From an uncultured Marmoricola sp. (lineage in GTDB: Bacteria; Actinomycetota; Actinomycetes; Propionibacteriales; Nocardioidaceae): 64,000 bases of DNA. The notes below the pieces were generated by a model that was not told where the DNA came from, made no database searches, and saw nothing but the letters and a program-made list of their open reading frames with translations. A program made the position numbers and the translations under genes. The stretch's first letter is position 1. Each line of letters opens with the position of its first letter. The stretch is from assembly GCA_937868075.1 (NCBI GenBank), contig CALMLL010000052.1, forward strand, positions 1 to 64,000, in the 5' to 3' direction. Positions 19,663 through 31,143 of this stretch are shown here, piece by piece.

Positions 19663-20067
19663 ATGGCAGGTCGAGCCGTGCCGGGTCGCCGAGTGCCGGT
19701 CTACGTGATCAGCGTGGCGGCCGAACTCACCGGTCTGCATCCCCAGACGCTGCGGACCTACGACCGCATCGGATTGGTCTCTCCGGGCCGCGCCGGGGGA
19801 GGTGGGCGCCGCTACTCACTCCACGACATCGAACAACTGACCTTGGTCGCTGAGTTGACGTCGGCTGGCATCGGTTTGGAGGGAGTGCGCCGCATCCTGG
19901 ACCTGCAGAACCAGGTGGCCGCTCTTCAGGCCCGCAATGTCGAACTCCGAGCCCAGGTGGCTCAACTTCGGGCCGCGCTGGAGACCTCTCTGGCCGCGGT
20001 TCAACAACTCCGGCCCAATCTCCCGGCGCTGCGTCCGCAGAGTTCGATCAGCCCGTTCCAGAGCTAG
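19663..20067 (+). CDS. hspR: MerR-type heat-shock repressor
   Basis: 134 residues. The MerR helix-turn-helix reads YVISVAAELTGLHPQTLRTYDRIGLVSPGR near residues 14-43 in two pieces, with RRYSLHDIEQL as wing, followed by a coiled coil (LQNQVAALQARNVELRAQV, split). As the last gene of the dnaK operon it is HspR, which binds HAIR operators. Two such sites are in the window, before dnaK and clpB. The start at 19663 places the HTH at the usual distance. Its TAG overlaps the TAG of the convergent gene (CTAG). Confidence 0.93.
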   Translation: MAGRAVPGRRVPVYVISVAAELTGLHPQTLRTYDRIGLVSPGRAGGGGRRYSLHDIEQLTLVAELTSAGIGLEGVRRILDLQNQVAALQARNVELRAQVAQLRAALETSLAAVQQLRPNLPALRPQSSISPFQS

Positions 20068-21518
20068 CCGGCCCTGAGTCGGAAGATCTTCATCGTCGCG
20101 AAGGTCGCCACCTGGTCGTAATGGTGATGCAGGACCGGCCGGATGCCCTCGGGGTCCAGCCCCCAGCCGCTGAACGCGTCCCCGGTGAGCATGACCCACG
20201 TGGGTGGGTGAGGTGAGTCGAGCAGTGCTTTGAGTTCGTTCAGGTGCGGGTCACGCACCCTCACCGGCAGGTTCCATAGGTACTGATACGGACTGGACAG
20301 GCCCAACTGGCGCATTTCGTCGGCCTTCCCGAAGGCATAGACCGCCGTGTCACCCGGCCGCACGTGGGCTCGCAGGTAGGCCAACTGCTCGCGGTCGACG
20401 CCGCCCTCGAAGTGATGGACAGCCGACGTCACCGGTATGGCCGCGACGAGTGCAGAGGCGAGGGTGAGCCAGGTGACCAAGCGTGGCCAAGAGGACTGGG
20501 CAGCGACCGCGATCGAAGCGAGAACGGCTGCCGGAACCAAACCGATGAGGTAGTGGACCCAGTAACTCCCGCCCGCACCGATAGCGAACACCTCCCACAC
20601 GGCCAACGCGGCGATGACCGGCCACAGGATCGGGTCGCGGGTCTCGGACCTTCGCACTGTCATCAGCCAAAGCACGAGGGGCACGAGGATGCCGCTCCCG
20701 AGGCCGGCGAGAACCAACTGCCAGAACCTCGTCGTGGTGGCCGAGCTTGCGCTGGCCGCGATCACCCCAGCGGCCTGACTGCGGAACGTGAACACCGCAT
20801 CCCATAGCGCGGGGAGGTGGGTGCCCAGGCTGTCGGCGTAGGCAAGCACCGATGTCAGCGTCAGCAGGCCACCGAGGGTGGCGCCGCCGAACAGGGTGAC
20901 TGCCTTGCGCCACTGCCCGTGGACCGACAGCGCGACCGCCGCCACCAGGATCGCCAACAGCGCGTCGGGGAAACTCTGTTTGATCAGTGGAGCCAGCGTT
21001 CCCAGCAGGCCGGCCAGCACGGCGTACCCGAATCGGCGCCACCGACCTTCGGCGCGTACGCCGGCGAACAGTGCGGCCAAGCTGAGCAGGACCCAGGGCA
21101 GGGCCAGGATTTCCCCGTTGACCTCCCAGGTCTCCAGGATCGGAGCCGACACCAAGACTGCAGCCGTGGCCGCGGCGAGCAACGCGGCGCGGCGCCCTGA
21201 GACCACGGCTCCGAGTGCCCCGGCCGCGAGCGTGGCGACGAACGACACGGCGAGGCCGAGCAATCGCAGGTCGCGCAGCGTTCCACCCATGGCGACCGCC
21301 ACCTGGTAGATCGCGATCAGCAACGGGGGGCGGTCCACCCAGTAGTTGCCATAGAGCGAGGTGCCGGGATGCCATTGGCTGGCCAGGATCAGGAAGCCAC
21401 CTTCGTCGGGCAGCATTGGCGAACCCATCAGCGGCACCCGGACGAGCACGGCCAGGATCGCGCAACCAAGAATCGGCCAAGCCGAGCGCGCCCACCGGGG
21501 AGCGGGAGCCTGGCTCAT
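20064..21518 (-). CDS. Membrane glycosyltransferase-like protein (GT-C, ArnT/PMT type)
   Basis: 484 residues from the ATG at 21518. About ten hydrophobic segments; the first extracytoplasmic loop has SPMLPDEGGFL, where the acidic pair is the catalytic site of GT-C enzymes using polyprenyl-phosphate sugars, followed by GNYWVDRPPLLIAIYQ, also typical of the GT39/GT83 type. A hydrophilic C-terminal part (residues about 400-484) lies outside. Sugar and acceptor unknown. It sits with two other glycan-type genes between hspR and clpB. Confidence 0.72.
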   Translation of the reverse strand: MSQAPAPRWARSAWPILGCAILAVLVRVPLMGSPMLPDEGGFLILASQWHPGTSLYGNYWVDRPPLLIAIYQVAVAMGGTLRDLRLLGLAVSFVATLAAGALGAVVSGRRAALLAAATAAVLVSAPILETWEVNGEILALPWVLLSLAALFAGVRAEGRWRRFGYAVLAGLLGTLAPLIKQSFPDALLAILVAAVALSVHGQWRKAVTLFGGATLGGLLTLTSVLAYADSLGTHLPALWDAVFTFRSQAAGVIAASASSATTTRFWQLVLAGLGSGILVPLVLWLMTVRRSETRDPILWPVIAALAVWEVFAIGAGGSYWVHYLIGLVPAAVLASIAVAAQSSWPRLVTWLTLASALVAAIPVTSAVHHFEGGVDREQLAYLRAHVRPGDTAVYAFGKADEMRQLGLSSPYQYLWNLPVRVRDPHLNELKALLDSPHPPTWVMLTGDAFSGWGLDPEGIRPVLHHHYDQVATFATMKIFRLRAG

Positions 21519-21675
21519 GACTCCAGAATGCGTCGGGCTGCCTGACCACAACCTGAATGAGGCGGAAAGGGAACCTTCCGCCGATCCAAGCAGCGACTCA
21601 TCGTGGGAGGATCGAGGCGCTAGTGCACGCCTCGACTCCACTGACAGCCAATGGTGACCTCGGGAGAAATACGAC

Positions 21676-23541
21676 GTGTCGAGAATCCATGACGCGATTG
21701 ACGCCGCCATTCATCGGGCCGCGGTAGCAGCCAAGCAGCTGGCCAATCCAGTGGCCAGCAAGGTCGTGGACGTGCACGTGCCGAAACATTGGCGGCATTC
21801 CTCATGGGTGCAGCGCGAGCGCGTCAGGAACGGTGCGGACTATCCGCCGATCTGGCGATCCCGGGAGTGGCCGCCCGCGTCGTCTGAAAGCGCACTGATC
21901 GTGGCTTCGAGCGATCCGGTCGAAGCTGAGGGTGATCTCTTCCGCATCGTGGGCTTGGGTACCGACGCCGCACGTGTCGAGGTCGCCTCACAAGTCTTGA
22001 GGCTGCCACCCGATGCGACCGCCCTGACGGCGTTGGTGTGGCTGGTCAACGCCGGCCTGCTGGACGCCTACGCGTGCCTCTACCTGCACCTGGATCCAGG
22101 GGCCCCGCTTCCTCAGCAACTCCCGAGTCCCTCAGAACTGTGTGGTTCAAGGGTGGGGGGTGTGGGCTCTCCCATCGCCCTGGCCTGGACGAGAACGCTG
22201 CGACACTCGGTCAGGCAACTCCTGCTGCGCCTGGAACTCGACGCGCCACCTGCTGTCGAGCAAGCAATCGACCTGGACGGAAGCTGGTGGCGCGGATTCG
22301 TCCTCCAGGGGCTGCGAGGACTCCAACTCGCCCAGCGCGACGTCCAGGCAGTGGGCCGTGGCGTGGACTTCAGGACGGTGCTGACCGCACTCCTCTCCGT
22401 ACTTGCCTCCGAAGCCGGGCTCGCGCTCGTGGGCCCGGGCACGGGGGCCGATGGCGGGAGTCGGATGCGGGCCCGGGTGGTTCCCTTCTACCTCCCGCAG
22501 TTCCATCCGACTCCAGAAAACGACGTGTGGTGGGGACCTGGATTCACGGAATGGTCGAATGTGGCGGGAGCTCGTCCGGTGTACCCCGGACACGATCAGC
22601 CCAAGCTGCCCAGCGAACTCGGCTTCGTGGACCTGCGCATTGACGAGGTAGTGCACCGACAGGTCGCTTTGGCCCGAGAACATCACATCTCCGCGTTCAT
22701 GTACTACTTCTATTGGTTCTCGGGCACGCGGTTGTTGGATCTGCCGATTCTCAAGCATTCTGAGCGAGCGCCCGGATTCGAGTTCTGTTTGATGTGGGCC
22801 AACGAATCCTGGTCACGTACGTGGGACGGTGCGGATTCCGAGGTATTGATTGCCCAGGACTATTCCGCTGGAGATCCGGAACAACTCATCGACGACGTCA
22901 TGCCGCTGCTCGCCTCACCCGACTATCTACGGGTGGATGGCAGGGCCGTCCTTGCCATCTACCGTCCGGGCCAAGTTCCGAAACTGCGTGAGGTGCTCCA
23001 GGCGTGGCGTGAGCGAGCGCGCGCCGCAGGAGTCGAGTTGTACCTGGTTTGCGTCAGGGTTCCGGTGGAGTTCGACGGCGTGGAGGACCCCGAACGCTAC
23101 GGATTCGACGCAACGATGGGCTTTCCGCCGAACGCAAGCGCGTGGATGCCTGCCCGCGGCCCCTCGCCCACGGCTTTTCGACATCACCACGGCAATGTCC
23201 TCAGCTATCGCGCAGTGGCCGACCACGCCATCGGCGGATTGACATCGACCTCACGGTTGCCAGATCACCCGGCCGTCATGGTTGCCTTCGACAACACCGC
23301 ACGTCGGCAAGAAGAGTCGAGAATCTATTACGGCGCCAACCCGTACACTTTCCGGCGCTGGCTAGCCGCGTGCGTGGAGGCCGTCCAGGTGCGCCCAGAA
23401 GGGGAGCGGATCGTTTTCATCAATGCCTGGAACGAGTGGGCGGAGGGTGCCGTGTTGGAGCCCAGCGCCACATTCGGGCGCAGCTATCTGCTGGCCATCC
23501 GCGACGTTCTCGGCGAGCGCTCCTCTGAGGAAGGGTGCTGA
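21676..23541 (+). CDS. WbsX-like (GH99-like) polysaccharide biosynthesis protein with unknown N-terminal domain
   Basis: 621 residues, GTG start with CGGGAGAA upstream. Residues about 270-610 form the WbsX/GH99-like domain: VVPFYLPQFHPTPENDVWWG, FTEWSNV, YYFYWFSGTRLLD, WANESWSRTWDG and the final NAWNEWAEGAVLEP, with conserved Glu residues. Such domains occur in O-antigen and capsule clusters. The first 265 residues match nothing I recognise. The reading frame looks richer in A/T than its neighbours in several stretches, which hints at transfer. It overlaps the methyltransferase start (TGATG). Confidence 0.75.
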   Translation: MSRIHDAIDAAIHRAAVAAKQLANPVASKVVDVHVPKHWRHSSWVQRERVRNGADYPPIWRSREWPPASSESALIVASSDPVEAEGDLFRIVGLGTDAARVEVASQVLRLPPDATALTALVWLVNAGLLDAYACLYLHLDPGAPLPQQLPSPSELCGSRVGGVGSPIALAWTRTLRHSVRQLLLRLELDAPPAVEQAIDLDGSWWRGFVLQGLRGLQLAQRDVQAVGRGVDFRTVLTALLSVLASEAGLALVGPGTGADGGSRMRARVVPFYLPQFHPTPENDVWWGPGFTEWSNVAGARPVYPGHDQPKLPSELGFVDLRIDEVVHRQVALAREHHISAFMYYFYWFSGTRLLDLPILKHSERAPGFEFCLMWANESWSRTWDGADSEVLIAQDYSAGDPEQLIDDVMPLLASPDYLRVDGRAVLAIYRPGQVPKLREVLQAWRERARAAGVELYLVCVRVPVEFDGVEDPERYGFDATMGFPPNASAWMPARGPSPTAFRHHHGNVLSYRAVADHAIGGLTSTSRLPDHPAVMVAFDNTARRQEESRIYYGANPYTFRRWLAACVEAVQVRPEGERIVFINAWNEWAEGAVLEPSATFGRSYLLAIRDVLGERSSEEGC

Positions 23542-24188
23542 TGCGTCCGAAACAGCAACACGTCTATCCACACGACCCTCGAAGCGACGTGTCTCCTCAC
23601 GTCCCCCCAGCCCGCGTTGTCGTTGACGTCGGGTGCGGGACTGGAGGTTTTGGTCTTTCCCTTCGCACCAGACTGGGCGAGGACGCGGTGATCTATGGCA
23701 TCGACGTCGTACCCGAGAACGTGGCTGAGTCCGGGACGCTCGGTGCCTACGACCTGGTCGTTGGCGGCTACTACCCCGATGATGTCCCGACGCACTGGGA
23801 GCGGCCGGATCTGATCTGCTTCCTCGACGTGCTCGAGCACATGGTCGAGCCCTGGGACGCGCTGCGCGCAGCCCGTGATCACCTCGGGCCGGGTGGCCGG
23901 GTTCTCGCGTCGGTGCCCAACATCCAGTATTGGCCGGCCGTCAGTGACTTGCTGAAGGGTCGTTGGGACTACACCGAGACCGGGATCCTCGATCGCACCC
24001 ATCTTCGATTCTTCACCCGCTCCACCTTGATCGAGGCCTTCGAGCAGGCGGGATTCCAGGTGGACCTGTGTCGCGGCATCAACTCGTGTCTGCAAGAGCC
24101 CGGGAAGTACACCAGGTACCGCAGGATCCGGCGCTTCCGGCCCGACATGGAGTGGCTCCAGTTCGTGGTCGTTGCCACGGCGCGGTAG
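23541..24188 (+). CDS. Class I SAM-dependent methyltransferase
   Basis: 215 residues. VVDVGCGTGGFGLSL near residue 28 is the SAM-binding motif I; DLICFLDVLEHMVEPW carries the motif IV-like acidic pattern and LGPGGRVLASVPN motif V. The type (Methyltransf_23-like) is common in glycan and lipid biosynthesis clusters. The ATG at 23541 overlaps the stop of the WbsX-like gene and has AGGAAGG 6 nt upstream. Substrate unknown. Confidence 0.8.
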   Translation: MRPKQQHVYPHDPRSDVSPHVPPARVVVDVGCGTGGFGLSLRTRLGEDAVIYGIDVVPENVAESGTLGAYDLVVGGYYPDDVPTHWERPDLICFLDVLEHMVEPWDALRAARDHLGPGGRVLASVPNIQYWPAVSDLLKGRWDYTETGILDRTHLRFFTRSTLIEAFEQAGFQVDLCRGINSCLQEPGKYTRYRRIRRFRPDMEWLQFVVVATAR

Positions 24189-24245
24189 TCCGCGCTCCTC
24201 CTGACGCCAGCGTTTCGTCCACCGAACGTGGCCACGTCCGTGGCT

Positions 24246-24276
24246 CCAAAGTTGAGCGGAACAGACTCAACTTTGG
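24246..24276. promoter_or_regulatory. HAIR-like element (HspR operator) of clpB
   Basis: CCAAAGTTGAG, 9 nt, CTCAACTTTGG: a perfect 11-bp inverted repeat. Its core GTTGAGC-N7-ACTCAAC matches the HspR consensus at 11 of 14 positions. It stands about 50 nt before clpB, the classic second HspR target. No T-run follows, so I read it as an operator rather than a terminator. Confidence 0.82.
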
Positions 24277-24327
24277 AAGCGTTGTAGGAGGTGACACCCC
24301 ACGCTCGTTCGGAGGATCATCACAGAT

Positions 24328-26901
<2,574 letters not shown>

Positions 26902-27006
26902 GCCTCCTCCCCGCCCGCTGACGCGGCCCGGTTGTGGGGGTTGGCGCCGGCGATGTGTCACCCTGGGGCGCAGCACTCAGGTCAGACACAGGCAGGAGGA
27001 TCGCCC

Positions 27007-28047
27007 ATGCGCCGAGTCGCAGTCGCGGTCCTCGCCTGTCTCGGCCTGGTTGTCACGGGCTGCTCCTTGACGTCCAAACCGCAGGCCACTCCGACCGCCC
27101 AGACCGCGGCCACCACTGTCGTGCCGTCGGTGTGCAAGCGCCCTCGGTACGCCGATGTGGTGGGGACCAGGCCGGCCACGAGGACCCACCGCCTTGACCG
27201 GTACCCCAACGATCGAGCCAGTTGTGCGGGAATCTGGCTGCCTCGGATCAACGACGGTTTCGTGCCGCAGGGGTTGGCCTTGGATCGCGGCACCGCATGG
27301 GTCAGCGGGTGGACCAAGACCAACACGACCTACAAGCACCAGATCTGCCAGTTGATCCAGATCGACCTCAAGACGGGCAAACTGCTGCGCTACGCCCGGC
27401 TCATCAAGGGGTACGTCGGTCGACTCGGCCCGACGGTCTGCCGCCATGGCGACGGCGTCGACGTGACCAGCCAGGGAGTATGGGTCACCGAGACCGACCG
27501 GATCTGGTTGCTGGACCCCCGCCGGGTCGGCAAGTCGCGCATGATCAAGAGGTCGTGGCGCATCGTCGACCCGCTGCGCGGGGCGGTCGCCACGATCCAC
27601 GACGGGCAATACGGCATGGCCACCTTCGACCCCACCCAGAAGGCGCGGGTCGACTGGTTCTCCATCGACGACCTCATGGCCCGAGGTGCGATCCAACTGG
27701 TGGAGACGGGCCAGCCGGACACCTGGCGTGACGTTCCCGGGATTCGCACCGAAACGATCCCCAGCAAGGTCCAGGGAATGACCGTCGATGCGAAGGGTCG
27801 GCTGAACCTGGCCCGCTCCACCTCTCGCTGCGCCGGGCTGGTCGTCGGGAAGCGCACTCTCGGTTTCCTCCCCGGGGCCGAGGACTTCGAGTACGACGGC
27901 GAGGGCAGCCTCTGGGCACTCAGCGAGACCGCATCCCTCAAAGTGCTCTCCGGTGGGGACAACCGGCCACTGGTGCCCAGCCTGGTCCGCTTCGACGTCT
28001 CCAAGCTCATGAAGGGGCACCGCTCGCGCTGCACGCGCAACTGGTGA
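27007..28047 (+). CDS. Secreted lipoprotein of unknown function
   Basis: 346 residues. MRRVAVAVLACLGLVVTGCS has a lipobox with the Cys at residue 19, so the protein is lipid-anchored outside. A Thr/Ala/Pro-rich linker leads to a body with repeated beta-propeller-like patterns (GFVPQGLALDRGTAWVSGW, GVDVTSQGVWVTETDRIW) that resemble extracellular NHL/YVTN-type repeats. AGGAGG stands before the ATG at 27007; a longer frame from 26932 is rejected. No family recognised. Confidence 0.62.
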   Translation: MRRVAVAVLACLGLVVTGCSLTSKPQATPTAQTAATTVVPSVCKRPRYADVVGTRPATRTHRLDRYPNDRASCAGIWLPRINDGFVPQGLALDRGTAWVSGWTKTNTTYKHQICQLIQIDLKTGKLLRYARLIKGYVGRLGPTVCRHGDGVDVTSQGVWVTETDRIWLLDPRRVGKSRMIKRSWRIVDPLRGAVATIHDGQYGMATFDPTQKARVDWFSIDDLMARGAIQLVETGQPDTWRDVPGIRTETIPSKVQGMTVDAKGRLNLARSTSRCAGLVVGKRTLGFLPGAEDFEYDGEGSLWALSETASLKVLSGGDNRPLVPSLVRFDVSKLMKGHRSRCTRNW

Positions 28048-28082
28048 TCTGAGCCTTTGTGCTGACGTGATGCAATACCCAC

Positions 28083-29069
28083 ATGACAACGACACCCGGC
28101 TCGTCGCGCCCGCGACAGGTCACGATGGCCGCCTGGTTGGCCGCCGGGGGCAGCCTGGCCCTGGCCATGACGGCGACCTCGACGATGGCCGGGCTGCAAA
28201 GCCTCCAGACCCAGGAGCGGCTGGCTAAGGCAATCGAAGACGCCGGTCTCGGCCTTGAGGCCGCCCAATTGATGCCCTGGCTACGGGTCGGCCTCTACGT
28301 GGTCGGCGTGGTCGCTGCGGTCGGCTTCGTGAGTGCCATCTTCGCCGCCCGTCGCGATCGACTTTCGCGGGTGCTGGTGACGGTGTGTGCCGTCGTGGTG
28401 TTCATCACCGGGATCTTCTTGGACCCGCTGCTGGCGGCCATGGTCGGGGTCGCGGCCACCTTGCTGTGGAGCAAGCCGGCCAACGAGTGGTTCGCAGGGG
28501 TGGCCTCGACACCTTCGCCGTCCCCGGCTCGGGCTCAGGTCGCGGCGACGGGCACTCCGTCGGCGTACTCACCGAGCCGGCCGCAGACCGGTCCGAACAC
28601 ACAAGCGCGGCCCGCGGTGGTGACACTCGGGGCGATGGTGGCAGTGGTGATGTCGAGCGTGATGTTCGTGCGTCTGGCCACGGCTGGGGTAGATACCGCT
28701 CGAGATGCCGACGGCGTCTTGCGTGCCAAGTTCGACGCCGACCCGCGGCTCGCCGCGGTGAGCTTCGAGGTCATCCAGGGGATGTTGGTCGCGATGGTGA
28801 TCGTGCTGGCGCTGTGGGCGCTGGCTGCAGTCATCTTGGGGGCACTGTCACTGCGCGGGATCGCGTGGGCACGGCTGGCGCTGGTCATCTCGGCTTCGAT
28901 CGCCGGCCCGCTGTCGCTGATCGCGACGTTCGCCAGTTCCGGCTACCTCGTGGTGGCCATCGCCTGCATGCTGACCATCTGGTCGTTGTCGTCGGCACCC
29001 GCCCGCCAGTGGTACGCCGCGGGCAAACCGGCCCCCCAACCGTTGGTGGGAACAGACCGTCAGCCCTGA
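28083..29069 (+). CDS. Multi-pass membrane protein, unknown
   Basis: 328 residues with about seven hydrophobic segments (for example AAWLAAGGSLALAMTATSTM, split at the ends; VVLALWALAAVILGALSL) and a hydrophilic Pro/Ser/Gln-rich stretch near residues 145-175. No catalytic motif is visible. The first 30 residues resemble the start of small actinobacterial membrane proteins of unknown role. Its 3' end overlaps pyrE by 10 nt in convergent orientation. Confidence 0.55.
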   Translation: MTTTPGSSRPRQVTMAAWLAAGGSLALAMTATSTMAGLQSLQTQERLAKAIEDAGLGLEAAQLMPWLRVGLYVVGVVAAVGFVSAIFAARRDRLSRVLVTVCAVVVFITGIFLDPLLAAMVGVAATLLWSKPANEWFAGVASTPSPSPARAQVAATGTPSAYSPSRPQTGPNTQARPAVVTLGAMVAVVMSSVMFVRLATAGVDTARDADGVLRAKFDADPRLAAVSFEVIQGMLVAMVIVLALWALAAVILGALSLRGIAWARLALVISASIAGPLSLIATFASSGYLVVAIACMLTIWSLSSAPARQWYAAGKPAPQPLVGTDRQP

Positions 29070-29587
29070 GCGGCGCCGCGGGCGGCGTCGAGGTCGGCTT
29101 TGGTGAGGACTGCTCGCACCTGCAAGCCCACATCGGCCAACGGGTCGCCGGGGGAGCGGTCGATCGCGCAGACCACGGTGTCGACGATCGCGCCTGCGGC
29201 TCTCAGGGCACCCACCGCATCGCGCACCGCGCCCCCGGTGGTGATGACGTCCTCGATCAATGTGATCCGGCGGCCGTCCACCGAGGGGCCTTCGGCCAGC
29301 TTGCAGGTGCCGTACTCCTTGGCCTGCTTGCGAACGAACAGGGTCGGGAGGCCGGTGCGCGCCGAGACCGCCGTCGCGATCGGAACGCCGCCGAGTTCGA
29401 GCCCGCCGAGGAGTTCGGTTCCCTCCGGAATGAGGCTCACCATCTCCGCGGCCACGCGTCCGAGCAACACCGGGTCGGACTCGAAGAGGTACTTGTCGAA
29501 GTACTCCGAGGCCACCTGTCCCGACCGGAGTGTGAACGTGCCGGTGAGTCGGCAGCAAGCATCGATGTCGCGGGCTAGATCGCTCAT
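29060..29587 (-). CDS. pyrE: Orotate phosphoribosyltransferase
   Basis: 175 residues. The PRPP-binding signature ITLIEDVITTGGAVRDAV near residue 110 and the preceding KQAKEYGTCKLAEG loop with the mobile Lys identify the enzyme, which joins orotate to PRPP in UMP synthesis. SEYFDKYLFESDP at the N-terminus contains the orotate/PRPP-contacting Tyr-Phe-Asp-Lys. The ATG at 29587 is 6 nt after TAGTCT, so the message is probably leaderless. Confidence 0.93.
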   Translation of the reverse strand: MSDLARDIDACCRLTGTFTLRSGQVASEYFDKYLFESDPVLLGRVAAEMVSLIPEGTELLGGLELGGVPIATAVSARTGLPTLFVRKQAKEYGTCKLAEGPSVDGRRITLIEDVITTGGAVRDAVGALRAAGAIVDTVVCAIDRSPGDPLADVGLQVRAVLTKADLDAARGAAQG

Positions 29588-29593
29588 GACCGC

Positions 29594-29599
29594 AGACTA
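29594..29599 (-). promoter_or_regulatory. -10 box, leaderless pyrE mRNA
   Basis: TAGTCT on the minus strand, 6 nt before the pyrE ATG; no Shine-Dalgarno sequence in between. It overlaps the stop codon of the DedA gene. Confidence 0.5.
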
Positions 29600-30232
29600 G
29601 AGCGCCGCCTTGGTGGCGCGGCGATGCCGCCACCCTTGGATGACCATCGGCAACACCGAGACCCCAACGATCAGCAAGGCCACGACTTCGATGTTGTTCT
29701 TCACCAGGTCGATGCCACCGAGGAAGTAGCCGGCCAGGGTCAGCAGGATCACCCAGGCGGCCGCGCCCACGAAGCTCCACAGGAAGAACCGGCGTCGCGG
29801 CATCTGTGCGACCCCGGCGATCACCGTGATGAACGTGCGCACGATCGGGACGAAGCGTCCCAGCACGAGAGCTTTGTTGCCGTATCTGTCGAAGAAGTCG
29901 TGGGTCTGCTCGATGTAGATGCGCTTGATGACGCGGCCGTCATGCTCGGCGAGGCGCGGACCGAGGGCACGGCCGATCTCGTAGCCGCTGACGTTTCCAG
30001 CGAACGCCGCGACGACCATCGCCGCGATGGCCACCGGGAGGGGATAGGGCATGTCGCCTCGGGCGATGAACAAGCCGACTGCAAAGAGCAGTGAGTCGCC
30101 GGGGAGGATCGGGAACAGCAATCCGCACTCGATGAAGACGATCGCCAGTGCGGCCCAGAAGAACTGGGTGCCGAAGTGGTCCAGCCACCACTGGGGGTCC
30201 ATCCAGGAGAGGCCGAGCAGGAGTGCGTGCAC
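29597..30232 (-). CDS. DedA-family membrane protein
   Basis: 211 residues from the GTG at 30232 (an ATG at 30202 is the other candidate). Family features: FFWAALAIVFIECGLLFPILPGDS in the N-terminal half, GNVSGYEIGRALG, and FDRYGNKALVLGRFVPIVRTF with the conserved FxRxxPxxR-type motif needed by DedA flippases, then membrane segments to the end. DedA proteins help recycle undecaprenyl phosphate or flip lipids. M. tuberculosis has a DedA gene next to fba, as here. Confidence 0.85.
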   Translation of the reverse strand: MHALLLGLSWMDPQWWLDHFGTQFFWAALAIVFIECGLLFPILPGDSLLFAVGLFIARGDMPYPLPVAIAAMVVAAFAGNVSGYEIGRALGPRLAEHDGRVIKRIYIEQTHDFFDRYGNKALVLGRFVPIVRTFITVIAGVAQMPRRRFFLWSFVGAAAWVILLTLAGYFLGGIDLVKNNIEVVALLIVGVSVLPMVIQGWRHRRATKAAL

Positions 30233-30271
30233 GCTGGTGACCCTATCCGGCGAACCTTGACCCAACCTGGC

Positions 30272-30277
30272 TAGGTT
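30272..30277 (+). promoter_or_regulatory. -10 box, leaderless TrmH-family mRNA
   Basis: TAGGTT, then 7 nt, then the ATG at 30285. Confidence 0.45.
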
Positions 30278-30284
30278 TCGGTTC

Positions 30285-30947
30285 ATGGATGAGCCACGGG
30301 CGCCGTACGACCCGATGCCGCACGGCCCGGCCGAGGTCGGCGTCGGGCCGTGGGAGGGGCCGCTGCCTCTCGGCCCGGAGTACGACGAGGTGCTGCTGCG
30401 TGAGGGGGATCGGCGCAATGTCGTCGACCGCTACCGCTACTGGCGGATGGACGCGATCATCGCCGACCTCGACACCCGCCGGCACGACTTCCATGTCGCC
30501 ATTGAGAACTGGCAGCACGACTTCAATATCGGGACCGTGGTGAGATCGGCCAACGCATTCCTGGCCGCCGAGGTGCACATCGTCGGCAACCGGCGGTGGA
30601 ACCGTCGAGGGGCGATGGTGACCGACCGCTACCAGCATGTGCGTCACCATCCCGATGCCGCAGCCCTCGCCGCCTACTTGAACGACCAGGGGGTTGCGCT
30701 GTTCGGGATCGACAACCTGCCGGGCTCGGTGCCACTGGAGACGATCACCCTGCCGAGGAAGGTGTGCCTGCTGTTCGGCCAGGAGGGCCCGGGCCTGTCT
30801 GATGGCGCCCGTGAGGCCTGTGACGCCACGTTCTCCATCGCGCAGTTCGGCTCGACCCGCTCGATCAACGCCTCCGCCGCAGCCGCCATCGCCATGCACA
30901 CCTGGATCCGCACCCACGCGGATCTGGACCAGGCGTGGCGGGGCTGA
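30285..30947 (+). CDS. TrmH/SpoU-family RNA 2'-O-methyltransferase
   Basis: 220 residues. The three SPOUT motifs are in order: NIGTVVRSANAF (motif 1 with the catalytic Arg) near residue 85, LLFGQEGPGLS near 163 and STRSINASAAAAIAMH near 188, which form the knotted SAM site. It methylates a ribose in tRNA or rRNA; the target cannot be told. It corresponds by context to Rv0380c of M. tuberculosis. The ATG follows TAGGTT by 7 nt. Confidence 0.88.
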   Translation: MDEPRAPYDPMPHGPAEVGVGPWEGPLPLGPEYDEVLLREGDRRNVVDRYRYWRMDAIIADLDTRRHDFHVAIENWQHDFNIGTVVRSANAFLAAEVHIVGNRRWNRRGAMVTDRYQHVRHHPDAAALAAYLNDQGVALFGIDNLPGSVPLETITLPRKVCLLFGQEGPGLSDGAREACDATFSIAQFGSTRSINASAAAAIAMHTWIRTHADLDQAWRG

Positions 30948-30979
30948 CCGGCCGGTTTCGTCGGCGAAGACGCGATACA

Positions 30980-31015
30980 GGAGCCTCACCGGGGTTGCAA
31001 CCCCGGTGAGGCTCC
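30980..31015. terminator. Perfect 36-bp palindrome, bidirectional hairpin
   Basis: GGAGCCTCACCGGGGTTG followed directly by its reverse complement. In RNA it gives a 16-bp stem with a 4-nt loop. No T-tract follows. It lies between the TrmH-family gene and fbaA and is most likely a terminator of the actinobacterial type. Confidence 0.7.
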
Positions 31016-31143
31016 AACATCCCCGGTGAACCACGCGCACAACCACCCGATCCGACGTACGCCGACCCATGGATCCGACTGCACCTGACCGGCCAGTAAG
31101 GGCTATGGTCGAGGTGTCAGATTGGCACGTTCAAGGAGCCTCA

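Noticed and set aside
30286-30418. Longer N-terminus for the DedA protein
   Set aside because: It would overlap the divergent TrmH-family gene and adds no membrane segment or conserved residue; the start at 30232 is preferred.
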